A stretch of 64,000 bases of DNA from Ravibacter sp964559125 (GTDB lineage Bacteria > Bacteroidota > Bacteroidia > Cytophagales > Spirosomataceae): NCBI GenBank assembly GCA_964559125.1, contig CAZLGW010000028.1, positions 1 through 64,000 on the forward strand, given 5' to 3'. The position numbers were made by a program, and so were the translations under genes. Each line of letters opens with the position of its first letter. Position 1 is the first letter of the stretch. The notes below the pieces were generated by a model. The model did no database searches. It was not told the DNA's origin and saw only the letters and a program-made list of their open reading frames with translations. Positions 52,666-61,734 of this stretch are shown piece after piece.

Positions 52666-52673
52666 CAAAGTTA
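52666..52673 (-). promoter_or_regulatory. -7 promoter box for queG, very close to the start
   Basis: On the minus strand this reads TAACTTTG. It ends only 4-5 bases before the queG ATG, which would put the transcription start at or just next to the start codon. Confidence 0.45.
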
Positions 52674-52764
52674 CAATTTTGTGTCAACTTGTCAGTTTAT
52701 TATGCCTGGCAAAGATTTTTACCTATATCAGCGAAGTATCAATAAATTGTATTGCGAGACAATC

Positions 52765-53337
52765 ATGGCTGAAAATAAAGTAAATGAAGAAGAATTGACA
52801 AGTGATGCCTCCGGCCAGGAGGATCTTACTGACAGTAAGTCTGACCAGCAGAACGAGGAACCGGCAGGAAGCAGGGACGTGGAGGCAGACCCGCTGGATG
52901 AAGCCAGGCAGGAGATAGGAGAATTGAAAGATAAGTACTTACGGTTATATGCTGAATTTGAGAACTTTCGCAGGAGGACATCAAGGGAGAGGATAGAGCT
53001 GATTTCTACAGCTAACGCCGGCCTGTTGAAAGCGCTGCTTCCCGTACTCGATGATTTTGAAAGGGCCATTACTGCTTTTGAAGGGCATGGTCCGGGAGTG
53101 GATCCACTCAAAGAGGGGGTTGAACTTATTTATACCAAGTTTCTGCGTACGCTTGAAAGCGAAGGATTGAAGCCGATGGAGGCTCAGGGAGAGACGTTTA
53201 ATGCCGACTTTCATGAATCAGTAGCGCAGTTCCCTGCGGATGAGGAACAAAAAGGAAAAATAATCGATGTCCTTGAAAAGGGATACTACCTGAACGACAA
53301 GGTGATACGTTACGCCAAAGTGGTGGTAGGCGTATAG
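52765..53337 (+). CDS. grpE: nucleotide exchange factor GrpE
   Basis: GrpE releases ADP from DnaK. The ATG at 52765 (MAENKVNEEELTSDASGQ) gives 190 residues; a 28-residue upstream extension in frame is not convincing. A Ser/Glu/Asp-rich disordered start is followed by the long dimerising helix (LKDKYLRLYAEFENFRRRT) and the beta domain ending with EKGYYLNDKVIRYAKVVVG. dnaJ follows 24 bases later, a normal pairing; dnaK is not in the window. Confidence 0.95.
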   Translation: MAENKVNEEELTSDASGQEDLTDSKSDQQNEEPAGSRDVEADPLDEARQEIGELKDKYLRLYAEFENFRRRTSRERIELISTANAGLLKALLPVLDDFERAITAFEGHGPGVDPLKEGVELIYTKFLRTLESEGLKPMEAQGETFNADFHESVAQFPADEEQKGKIIDVLEKGYYLNDKVIRYAKVVVGV

Positions 53338-53361
53338 CGTGCGTCTGAATATTTTTGAAAT

Positions 53362-54507
53362 ATGGCAAAAAAAAGAGATTACTACGAAGTTCTGGGTGTA
53401 GGCAGAAGTGCGACAGCCGATGAGATCAAGAAAGCCTACCGGAGCCTGGCATTTAAATACCATCCCGACAAAAACCCCGGCGATGCTGAGGCTGAAGATA
53501 AATTCAAAGAAGCTGCGGAGGCGTACAGCATCCTGAGCGACGAAGCGAAACGCCAGCGGTATGACCAGTTTGGTCACGCAGGTATGGGCGGAGCGGCAGC
53601 AGGCGGATTCGGCGGCGGGTTTACCATGGAAGATATCTTCTCCCAGTTCGGGGATATTTTCGGAGGGGCGGGGAGCCCGTTCGGAGATATTTTCGGTGGT
53701 GGCGGACAGCGTCGTAAGAAAGGCGCCGATCTCAGAATCAAGTTAAAACTTAATCTCCGCGAAGTTGCCAACGGAGTTGAAAAGAAAATCAAGGTAAAGC
53801 GTTATGTGAGCTGTAACAGCTGCTCGGGTAACGGATCGAAAGGAGGCAACAGCCTTAGCAATTGTACAACCTGTAACGGAACCGGCCAGGTAAGAAAGGT
53901 AGTCAATACCATTATGGGGCAAATGGTTTCCACCAGTACCTGCCCTGCCTGTAACGGCGACGGCAAGATCGTGAAAGAGAGATGTGAGTCATGCGCGGGA
54001 GAAGGCCGCCTGATGCAGGACGATATGATTACGCTCAATATCCCGGGTGGTGTAGGGGAAGGAATGCAGCTGTCTATGTCGGGAAAAGGGAACGCCCCGG
54101 TTCGCGGCGGCATACCCGGTGATCTCCTGATCGTTATAGACGAAGAGGAGGACGAATTTCTCAAGCGCGACGGCAATAACGTGGTGTTTGACCTGCACCT
54201 TAACTTTGCGGACGCTTCACTGGGGACTACCCTCGAAATACCGACCATCGACGGTAAAGCACGGATCAACATAGAGCCGGGCACGCAGTCGGGGAAAATA
54301 CTCCGCTTAAAGGGTAAAGGGATCAAGGACCTCAACGGCTACGTCAAGGGCGATCAGCTCGTGCATGTCAGCATCTGGACGCCCCAGCATTTATCGTCGG
54401 AAGAGCGTGCGGTGCTTGAGAAATTGAGGGATTCGCCGAATTTTGCACCGAAGCCGGGGAAGAACGACAAGGGATTCTTTGAGAAAATGAAGGATTTCTT
54501 TCATTGA
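53362..54507 (+). CDS. dnaJ: chaperone DnaJ
   Basis: DnaJ delivers substrates to DnaK and stimulates its ATPase. The 381-residue protein has a J-domain with His34-Pro35-Asp36, a Gly/Phe-rich linker, four CXXCXGXG zinc motifs (CNSCSGNGS, CTTCNGTG, CPACNGDG, CESCAGEG) and the C-terminal substrate domains. It follows grpE and is ended by a strong terminator. Confidence 0.97.
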   Translation: MAKKRDYYEVLGVGRSATADEIKKAYRSLAFKYHPDKNPGDAEAEDKFKEAAEAYSILSDEAKRQRYDQFGHAGMGGAAAGGFGGGFTMEDIFSQFGDIFGGAGSPFGDIFGGGGQRRKKGADLRIKLKLNLREVANGVEKKIKVKRYVSCNSCSGNGSKGGNSLSNCTTCNGTGQVRKVVNTIMGQMVSTSTCPACNGDGKIVKERCESCAGEGRLMQDDMITLNIPGGVGEGMQLSMSGKGNAPVRGGIPGDLLIVIDEEEDEFLKRDGNNVVFDLHLNFADASLGTTLEIPTIDGKARINIEPGTQSGKILRLKGKGIKDLNGYVKGDQLVHVSIWTPQHLSSEERAVLEKLRDSPNFAPKPGKNDKGFFEKMKDFFH

Positions 54508-54538
54508 TTTCCGGAAGGCTTTAGTTAGATCGGATATA

Positions 54539-54575
54539 AACCCCGCAGTTAACAGTATAGCTGCGGGGTTCTTTT
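54539..54575 (+). terminator. intrinsic terminator after dnaJ
   Basis: AACCCCGCAG (54539-54548) and CTGCGGGGTT (54561-54570) form a perfect 10-bp stem around a 12-base loop, followed by CTTTT. It ends the grpE-dnaJ transcript 32 bases after the stop. Confidence 0.85.
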
Positions 54576-54597
54576 ACTAACTCAGAATCCTGATGTT

Positions 54598-55683
54598 ATG
54601 AAACATTATTTCCTGGTATTCCTGATGGCGTTTACGTGGGTTACCGTTTACGGTCAGCCGATCGGCCCCGGTTTTTCAAAAGACGAATTCAGGGAAATAT
54701 TACTGATCACGGCCCGTACCTGTGCGCTGGATTCCGGCTATTTAAAGTCTATCCCTGAGCCCAAGGAATATTCGATTGTCTACAGATCGCCTGTCACCGG
54801 GCTTGACAATCTCTGGGAGTTGTGGAAGAGCGACAGCAGAGCGGTGATCAGCATCAGGGGTACGACAGACAAGGCCGAAAGCTGGGCAGCCAATCTTTAT
54901 GCTGCGATGGTACCCGCGAAAGGCGCCTTGTCGATAGCAGACGGGAAGTCGTTCGATTATACACTGGCAACCGACGAACGTGCCGCAGTGCATATGGGCT
55001 GGCTGCTGAGCCTGGCGTATATATCAGAAGACGTTGTGCAGCATATCCAGTCATTATATGACGCCGGTACCCGCGATTTTATCCTGGCCGGGCATAGCCA
55101 GGGTGGCGCGATAACCTACCTGCTGACAGCATATCTCTATCATCTCAGGAAGGCAGGTACGCTGCCTTCCGATATCAGGTTCAAGACTTATTGCAGCGCA
55201 GCGCCTAAGCCCGGCAACCTGTATTTTGCCTATAACTATGAGTATATGACCGGCAACGGCCTTGCCTTCAATGTTGTAAATTCAGCCGATTGGGTACCCG
55301 AAACACCGGTTTCCATACAGACGCTCCTCGATTTCAACAGGGTTAACCCATTCATTCATGCCAAAGGAATGATAAAAAAGATGAAATTCCCCAGGAATAT
55401 GGTAATGAAGCATGTTTATGGGAAGCTTAGCAAGCCTACCCTGAAGGCGCAGCGTAACTATGAAAAGTATCTCGGTAAAATGACGTACAGGACCATCAGG
55501 GGATATCTGCCGGATTTCACGGCTCCCGAATACTATCATAGTAACCACTATGTCAGAACTGGAAATATGATCGTATTAACCCCCGACAGTGCTTATTACG
55601 AGAAATACCCGGACGATCCTTCCAGGATTTTCATACATCATTTCCATGAACCCTATTTGCTTCTATTGGGGCTACTGGAATAG
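54598..55683 (+). CDS. secreted class-3 lipase-like hydrolase
   Basis: The 361-residue protein has a signal peptide (MKHYFLVFLMAFTWVTVYG) and a lipase class 3 fold with nucleophile Ser167 in LAGHSQGGAITYL, the oxyanion region VISIRGTTDKAESW and a candidate catalytic Asp in NSADWVPETP. The lipase-3 family acts on triglycerides or other esters; the substrate is unknown. It is preceded by the dnaJ terminator and stands alone on the plus strand. Confidence 0.88.
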   Translation: MKHYFLVFLMAFTWVTVYGQPIGPGFSKDEFREILLITARTCALDSGYLKSIPEPKEYSIVYRSPVTGLDNLWELWKSDSRAVISIRGTTDKAESWAANLYAAMVPAKGALSIADGKSFDYTLATDERAAVHMGWLLSLAYISEDVVQHIQSLYDAGTRDFILAGHSQGGAITYLLTAYLYHLRKAGTLPSDIRFKTYCSAAPKPGNLYFAYNYEYMTGNGLAFNVVNSADWVPETPVSIQTLLDFNRVNPFIHAKGMIKKMKFPRNMVMKHVYGKLSKPTLKAQRNYEKYLGKMTYRTIRGYLPDFTAPEYYHSNHYVRTGNMIVLTPDSAYYEKYPDDPSRIFIHHFHEPYLLLLGLLE

Positions 55684-55710
55684 GAACCGGATAGTAGATT
55701 TGGAATACTT

Positions 55711-56733
55711 TCAGAGATCCGGTAGCTCTGCGTAATATTCTTTTGCCCGCCTTGATTCCTGGCGGGCTGACGCCGTCTCACCGCTTTTTTCCAGGAGCTC
55801 CGACCTGTACCGGTGGCATTGCGCCGCAAGGTATGAATCGGGGAAGGACCGGGCCGACCTGGTAAAAAGGGATAACGCCTGGGCGATGGAGGCGGAATCC
55901 GCTTGTTTTGCTAGCGAAAGGGCCTCGTAAAAATCCTGTTTCCATCGCTTTGCTACCGGGCTCATTCGCTCGGCTTCCCGGAATGCCTGGAAAGGAGGTA
56001 TCTCCCCGACCAGCGAGTTCTTTTCGGCTATTGCGGGAACAGGCCGGCTGAAAAATAATTCAAGTGCTTTCAGGTAGGCGTGGGCTTCATCCTCGTTGTG
56101 CGATTTGCTTTTCAGGAGTTGCTCTTCCTTTGCATTGCTGAAGAAGGAAGCTTCTGCCAGTACCGCCGGTATACCGTAAGTATTCCGCAGCACCGAAGCT
56201 CCGGCTCCCGGGAAGACGGTAAAATCGGATGCCACCGTGGCGAAATTGCCTTTTTCCGAAACTTTACCCTTGTATAGTGTAGTTACGAATTCTTTTGCAA
56301 GGAGCTTCCCGAACAAAACCCCTGCCTGGTTTTCCGATACATGACCGTGAAAATAGATGATTGGAAAATTGACGGACGAGTCGGCGGTAGCATTGTGATG
56401 AATGGAAATAAAGATATCGGAACCGGCCTCCACACAGATCTTCGAGCGGTCGGGCAGCGGGACAAACACGTCTTCCGTCCTGGTCATCACAACCCGGGCG
56501 CCCTTGTCTTCGAGCATCTGTTTCAGGAGAAAGGCGACCCTGAGGTTGATCCATTCCTCGCGTTCTCCGGCCGGGCCTACGCGATAGCTGTCGGTGGCGG
56601 CGGTGCCTCCGTGACCGGGGTCGATACAGATGATTTTACCCGCGAGAGGATTTCCTTCCTTTGTCTGAGCGAAAGAGAAAGATCCGGAATAGAGAAAAAA
56701 CAAGAGGGTAAAGAAAGATGATATCCTGCGCAT
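55711..56733 (-). CDS. N-acetylmuramoyl-L-alanine amidase
   Basis: The 340-residue protein has a signal peptide and an Amidase_3 domain that cuts the amide between the peptide and muramic acid in cell walls. Zinc ligands are His41 (IDPGHGG), Glu60 (REEWINLRVA) and a His in SIHHNA. After about residue 235 a second region of roughly 100 residues with coiled/repeat-like helices (Leu/Ala-rich, QADSASIAQALSLF) may aid localisation. Its transcript starts in the 56734-56931 gap. Confidence 0.92.
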   Translation of the reverse strand: MRRISSFFTLLFFLYSGSFSFAQTKEGNPLAGKIICIDPGHGGTAATDSYRVGPAGEREEWINLRVAFLLKQMLEDKGARVVMTRTEDVFVPLPDRSKICVEAGSDIFISIHHNATADSSVNFPIIYFHGHVSENQAGVLFGKLLAKEFVTTLYKGKVSEKGNFATVASDFTVFPGAGASVLRNTYGIPAVLAEASFFSNAKEEQLLKSKSHNEDEAHAYLKALELFFSRPVPAIAEKNSLVGEIPPFQAFREAERMSPVAKRWKQDFYEALSLAKQADSASIAQALSLFTRSARSFPDSYLAAQCHRYRSELLEKSGETASARQESRRAKEYYAELPDL

Positions 56734-56877
56734 ATTAAAAGGGTATATGTCCGGCTGGGCTTTATCCGGAGAAAATTAAGAAAATGTTGTCAATAAATTT
56801 CAATGGGAGGGGCGCCCTTTTCCGCTATTGTCGTTAAACTTTATTGCCGGCTCCCGGGATGAGATTTTCCTGAATAC

Positions 56878-56906
56878 AAAAAAAGAGGACTCTTTCGGGT
56901 CCCCTT
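56878..56906 (-). terminator. intrinsic terminator of the lamin-tail T9SS gene
   Basis: On the minus strand AAGGGGAC (56899-56906) pairs with GTCCTCTT (56883-56890) with one G-T wobble around 8 loop bases, then a run of seven T. It starts 26 bases after the stop. The rest of the 56734-56931 gap shows nothing else. Confidence 0.8.
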
Positions 56907-56931
56907 TTGATAATATGCCTGCTTCTTCCGG

Positions 56932-58074
56932 TCAGTTTGCCACTACAAGGGTACGTCTGAATTGTTGCCCTGTTGAGGTAGTAAAATGGATCAGGTATGT
57001 CCCGGAAGGCCAGTTCGAGGTATCGAACGACGTACTTTCGTTAAATTCGATACGACGCTGCTCTATACCCAGGCTGTTGTATACCTTCAGGGTGGCAGCG
57101 TTCTTCTCAATTGTTTTTACAGTAAGCGCCCCGCCTGTAGCCGGGTTGGGATAAATGGATATCATTTCGCCGGGGCCGTCTGTTTCAATTACCCGGATGA
57201 TCGAGAGTTCGGTCTTTCCGTCCGCACCGGTAATGCCCAGGCGGTAGTATATAATCTGCCTGGTAGTCGCCGCATTTTCATCCCGGAAGGAAAACCTTTG
57301 CCGGTCGCTGACAGCAGGTATACGGTGTATCGTCTCAAAGCTGTACCCGCTGAAAGAACGTTGTATTTCGAATACGGTACCATCTTCATAGTCGGCGATT
57401 TCCCATAAAAGATCTATAGCGGCTTCGTTACGGGTTGCAGTGAAAGAGACGAGCGTGACGGGGAGATCGTTGTCGCACGGGTCAAATGCTACAGTGGCGT
57501 GCGAGCTTTTGCCCGGGCTGCCGTATTGCCCGGCTACTGAAGCAAACGATCCCTCGGTATCGCCCGACGAGGAAAGGGTCCATTCGCTGATGTCGTTTGC
57601 CCCCAATCCGGTCTCGCTGACCCAGGCGCTGTGGTCTTGGGTTCGGGGGGTGCCCGGGAAATCCTGATCGCCGTAGGCCAGTTTGTCGACCAGGTTGTCT
57701 TCGGCATCGAAAAGATTGATTTCATCGTTCCTGCCGAGATTGGTGGTGTTGTCCCCTATCACTTTTACCTGACTGCACAGGTCCCAGTGTGCTCTGAAGT
57801 CTTCTGCCGGAGATTCTGCGAGGATCACCGACTCTCCAGGCTGGATGATCCCGAAAGCGCTCAGGCTAACCGGGGCCGGAACCGGGTTGTTGTCAGTGAA
57901 ACTCCACCCGGTCATATCTACCGGAACGTTGCCAATATTGGTAAACTCGATAAATTCCGAGCCGTTGTACATGTATTCCGTGATCCGGACCTGTGCCATT
58001 ACCGGGCCGGCTATTGCAGACCATAATGCTGTGAAGAAAAGTGAAAAGACATGAAATGTAGTAATCTGATTCAT
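56932..58074 (-). CDS. secreted lamin-tail-domain protein with T9SS sorting domain
   Basis: The 380-residue protein has a signal peptide (to about residue 27, PVMA), a lamin-tail domain (YNGSEFIEFTNIGNVPVDMTGW, a segment of about 30-170) and a fibronectin-like stalk (LVSFTATRNEAAIDLLWEI). A type A T9SS sorting domain ends it (ISIYPNPATGGALTVKT to the C-terminus). It is probably exported to the cell surface; the lamin-tail fold is often found in secreted nucleases and adhesins, but no enzyme domain is present here. A good terminator follows. Confidence 0.9.
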   Translation of the reverse strand: MNQITTFHVFSLFFTALWSAIAGPVMAQVRITEYMYNGSEFIEFTNIGNVPVDMTGWSFTDNNPVPAPVSLSAFGIIQPGESVILAESPAEDFRAHWDLCSQVKVIGDNTTNLGRNDEINLFDAEDNLVDKLAYGDQDFPGTPRTQDHSAWVSETGLGANDISEWTLSSSGDTEGSFASVAGQYGSPGKSSHATVAFDPCDNDLPVTLVSFTATRNEAAIDLLWEIADYEDGTVFEIQRSFSGYSFETIHRIPAVSDRQRFSFRDENAATTRQIIYYRLGITGADGKTELSIIRVIETDGPGEMISIYPNPATGGALTVKTIEKNAATLKVYNSLGIEQRRIEFNESTSFDTSNWPSGTYLIHFTTSTGQQFRRTLVVAN

Positions 58075-58215
58075 ATGGCAGTTGTTAGATTAAGTTAGAA
58101 TCGGAGTTCATCCGGCCGATCATTTTCAAAACGTTAAATATTCAAAGTGTATGTGAAGTCAGTATTACCTGTAAGTTAACAAATAAATACCTGCTACAGA
58201 ATAAAATACAGGAAT

Positions 58216-58257
58216 AAAAAAAACCGGGGAAAGAACAGGTATCCTGCTTTTCCCCGG
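58216..58257 (-). terminator. intrinsic terminator of the RND efflux operon
   Basis: On the minus strand CCGGGGAAAAGCAGG pairs with CCTGTTCTTTCCCCGG with one mismatch, followed by eight T. It lies 24 bases after the permease stop. Confidence 0.85.
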
Positions 58258-58281
58258 GGTGTCTGATAGCTGCTATGCTGT

Positions 58282-61200
58282 TTATGCTGCCTCTTCAGGC
58301 TTTTTACGGAACCATTTATCCCTTATTTTTTCGTTGACGTAATACATACACGGTACCAGCACGAGGGTTAGCACAGTTGAGAAAGTAAGCCCGAAAATGA
58401 TTGTCCAGGCGAGGATATTCCAGAATACTGCACTTGGTCCGCCGATGATCAGGTCCGGGGAAAGATCCCGGAACAGGCCTACAAAATCGACCGTAATACC
58501 GAATGCCAGCGGGATCAGCCCCAGTACGGCGGCCGAGGCGGTCAGCAGAACGGGAGTAAGCCTTATCGCGCCTCCTTCGATGATGGCTTCACGCATCGGA
58601 ACGCCGCGGTCTCTCAGCTCATCGATAAACTCTATCAACAGTATACCGTTCTTTACCACGATACCAGCGAGCGCTATCATCCCCACTCCCGACATGATAA
58701 CCGAGAATTCCTTGTTGAAGATCACGAATCCCAGGAACACGCCGATAAGGGAAAGCAGAATTGTGAAAAAGATAATGAAAGGTTTTACGACTGAATTGAA
58801 CTGGGTAGCCAGGATCAGGTAGATCAGCATGACCGCCCCCAGAAAAGCAGTTCCCAGGAAGGCCATGGATTCAGCCTGTTCTTCCTGCTCGCCACCCATG
58901 GAAATGGTATAACCGTTAGGGATTTCCATTCCTGCGATCAACTGGTTGATCTGGCCTACGATGACGTTCGCATTATATCCCGGCACCACATCCGAGCCCA
59001 GGGTGACGATTCTGCGCTGATCCTTCCGGTTGATCTGGCTGAAGGTAGTCGAGTATTTGATATCGGCAACCGATGTAACAGGTACCTGGCGAAGGGCTCC
59101 TCCCATGTTCATGTCGCGATATACGATGTTGAGGCTTAAAAGCTTCTCGATATTCTCGCGATCGTCTTTTTTAAGGCGCAGCATGATCGGGTATTCATCC
59201 TTATCATCCCGGAACTTGGAAATTTCGAGCCCGAAGAGGCTGGTACGGATGGCCATTGCGATCTGTTGTGAGCTGATCCCTTCCCGCTGTGCCTTTTCCC
59301 GGTCGATATCGATGATGATCTCCGGCTTGTTAGTGACCAGGTCGGAACGCAGCTGGTCTATGCCTTCGATACCCGACTGCTCTATCAGCGTCAGCACGTC
59401 CTTCTCGAGCTTCTGGAGCACATCAAACTCGTCGCCGGTGATTTCGACGGAGATCGGCTTTCCGGTAGGAGGGCCTACCGCCTCTCTTTCTACCGATATT
59501 TCCGTCCCCGGTATGTCGATGACCGCATCCCTGATTTTATTCAGGATGACTTCGGTGGATTTGCCACCCCTTTCCGTACCATATACAAAAGCTACTGTTA
59601 CCTTCGACTTGTGGGGAGTAGCCGAACGGTCGGGATTGTATGGGTCGCCCGCATTTTTACCTACGTTGGCTATCACCGAGTTGACGATACCCATAGCATC
59701 TTCTTTTTCAAGAACGTCGAAAACCCGTTGCTCGATGATCCGGGTAAGCGAATCCGTCACAGCGGCGTCGGTACCGACCGGCATTTTGTTGTATACATAT
59801 ACATAATCGGGATCTCCGCTCGGGAAGAATACTACTTCAGGCTTGGCGATCGCTACGATAAAGAAAGTCAGGAAAAACAACCCTACCATGCCGACGATGG
59901 CCCAGATAGGCCTCCATCCAACGAGCAGCCACCTGATCAGCCGTCCGTAGCCATTTTTAAGGGCAGGCAGAAGCTTTTCCTGGAAGGGAAGCAGGATTTT
60001 CGGAGTAAGGATATAATGGTTGAAAAGGAAAAGTATCAGGATAAAGATAAGGAAGTTCCCGACCCCGCGGTCAATCAGGTAGCCCAGCAGAGCGCCGGCA
60101 ACGAGGATAATCACGGGACGCCTGATACTTCCGAAACTGAAATCGTAGTTGGCCTTTTCCTCCGCATGCCTGCCCATAAACGATACTGCGAACACCGGGT
60201 TCATAACATAGGCTACGAACAAGGAAGCACCGAGGGTAATGATCAGCGTAAGCGGCATGAATTTCATGAATTCGCCGACTATCCCGACCCAGAACAACAG
60301 CGGTACGAACGGGGCTATGGTAGTAAGCGTCCCCGAGAGTACCGGGATAAATACCTCCCCGGCAGCTGCTTTTACCGCCTGCTGGATAGTCCAGTCCTTA
60401 TGCTGGTTAAACAACCGGTGCGTATTCTCGATCACCACGATGGCGTCGTCGACTACTAGTCCTATCCCCAGCAGGAATGCAAAGAGGACAATGGTGTTGA
60501 GTGTAAAGTCAGTGCCGAACATGGGCCCTATGATGGGCATCAGCACGAAGGCCACCAATGCGGAAAGCGGTACTGCCATTGCAACGAATATGGCATCGCG
60601 GACCCCCATGAAAAACATCAGCACGCATACTACGAAGATAAACCCGAGTATAACCGTATTGATCAGGTCGTGGATGTCGGCGCGCGTCTGTACCGACTGG
60701 TCGGCAGTGATCTTGATATCAAGTGCTTCGGGGAAACGGTTTTCCTTGTATTCGTCGATCACTTCCTGGATCTTGTCGGATGCGTCGACCAGGTTTTCGC
60801 CGGAGCGTTTGATGACGTTGAGCGTGATGACCGATTTCCCGTCGAGACGGGCAAAATCCTGTTGTTCTTCAAAGCTGTCGGTTACTTCGGCTACATCCCC
60901 CAGCCTTATCACTGCGCCGGTGGCGCTCCGGATGCGCATGTTGGCCATTTCATTGACGTCGGTATACTCGCCCTTCACACGCAGGGTCCTTCTTACGCCG
61001 TACACGTTCAGTTCACCCCCGGAGATGTTGATGTTTTCTCCCTGGAGGGCGGCCTGTATGTCGTAAAACGACAGCCCGGTAGCCTGCATCCTGGGCAGGT
61101 CGACGTTGATCTGTATCTCCCGGTTAAGCGCGCCCAGTATATCGACGCGGGTAATCTCTGGCAGCGCCTCGATGCCGTCCTGCAGGTCTTCTGCGAATTC

Positions 61201-61686
61201 CTTCAGTTGCTTCAGAGAGAAATCACCCGCCATATTGACGTTCATGATAGGGAATTCCGAGAAGTTGACATCCTGGGCTGTCGGACCGGCATCCAGGTTC
61301 TGGGGGAGATCGGTTTTGGACTTATCGATAGCGTCGCGAACCCGCTGGAGCGCATCTTCCACGCGGACGGTCGGGACAAATTCCACCAGAATCACCGAGA
61401 CGTCCTGCAGGGCGTTGGATTTTACTCTCTTGACACCGTTGAGCGATTTAAGCTGCTTTTCGATCGGCTTGTTGATCGTATTTTCGATATCGGCAGGCGC
61501 CGTTCCGAAGTAGATTGTGTTGATATAGATCTGTGGGATCTTGATGTCGGGAAACTGCTCTTTGGGTAGGTTGTTGTACACCATAAAACCCGCAAGCGCA
61601 ATGATGAATGTGAAAATGTAGACCGTGGTCCTGTTTTCCACACACCAGTTCGTAAAACTCAGGGTTTTGTATTCGTGAAATTTCAT
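58282..61686 (-). CDS. RND multidrug efflux permease (AcrB/HAE family)
   Basis: The 1134-residue proton-driven inner-membrane exporter has the family's 12-helix layout with two large periplasmic loops. Proton-relay Asp residues lie at about 412-413 (VVDDAIVVIEN) in helix 4. The start MKFHEYKTLSFTNWCVENRTTVY precedes the first helix, and the C-terminus carries FSTVLTLVLVPCMYYVNEKI. It is about 80-100 residues longer than AcrB, with the middle cytoplasmic linker extended near residue 510-540 (RRPVIILVAGALLGYLIDRG). It is the last gene of a TolC-adaptor-permease operon, 48 bases after the adaptor. Confidence 0.93.
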   Translation of the reverse strand: MKFHEYKTLSFTNWCVENRTTVYIFTFIIALAGFMVYNNLPKEQFPDIKIPQIYINTIYFGTAPADIENTINKPIEKQLKSLNGVKRVKSNALQDVSVILVEFVPTVRVEDALQRVRDAIDKSKTDLPQNLDAGPTAQDVNFSEFPIMNVNMAGDFSLKQLKEFAEDLQDGIEALPEITRVDILGALNREIQINVDLPRMQATGLSFYDIQAALQGENINISGGELNVYGVRRTLRVKGEYTDVNEMANMRIRSATGAVIRLGDVAEVTDSFEEQQDFARLDGKSVITLNVIKRSGENLVDASDKIQEVIDEYKENRFPEALDIKITADQSVQTRADIHDLINTVILGFIFVVCVLMFFMGVRDAIFVAMAVPLSALVAFVLMPIIGPMFGTDFTLNTIVLFAFLLGIGLVVDDAIVVIENTHRLFNQHKDWTIQQAVKAAAGEVFIPVLSGTLTTIAPFVPLLFWVGIVGEFMKFMPLTLIITLGASLFVAYVMNPVFAVSFMGRHAEEKANYDFSFGSIRRPVIILVAGALLGYLIDRGVGNFLIFILILFLFNHYILTPKILLPFQEKLLPALKNGYGRLIRWLLVGWRPIWAIVGMVGLFFLTFFIVAIAKPEVVFFPSGDPDYVYVYNKMPVGTDAAVTDSLTRIIEQRVFDVLEKEDAMGIVNSVIANVGKNAGDPYNPDRSATPHKSKVTVAFVYGTERGGKSTEVILNKIRDAVIDIPGTEISVEREAVGPPTGKPISVEITGDEFDVLQKLEKDVLTLIEQSGIEGIDQLRSDLVTNKPEIIIDIDREKAQREGISSQQIAMAIRTSLFGLEISKFRDDKDEYPIMLRLKKDDRENIEKLLSLNIVYRDMNMGGALRQVPVTSVADIKYSTTFSQINRKDQRRIVTLGSDVVPGYNANVIVGQINQLIAGMEIPNGYTISMGGEQEEQAESMAFLGTAFLGAVMLIYLILATQFNSVVKPFIIFFTILLSLIGVFLGFVIFNKEFSVIMSGVGMIALAGIVVKNGILLIEFIDELRDRGVPMREAIIEGGAIRLTPVLLTASAAVLGLIPLAFGITVDFVGLFRDLSPDLIIGGPSAVFWNILAWTIIFGLTFSTVLTLVLVPCMYYVNEKIRDKWFRKKPEEAA

Positions 61687-61734
61687 ACGAGTCTATATTT
61701 TTAATGATCTCTGTCAGGGGAAGACCGCAGCAGG

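Noticed and set aside
60239..61569. Long plus-strand frames of 275 and 299 codons over the efflux permease gene
   Set aside because: They lie antisense to a well-conserved RND permease with full family motifs; they are by-products of codon use.
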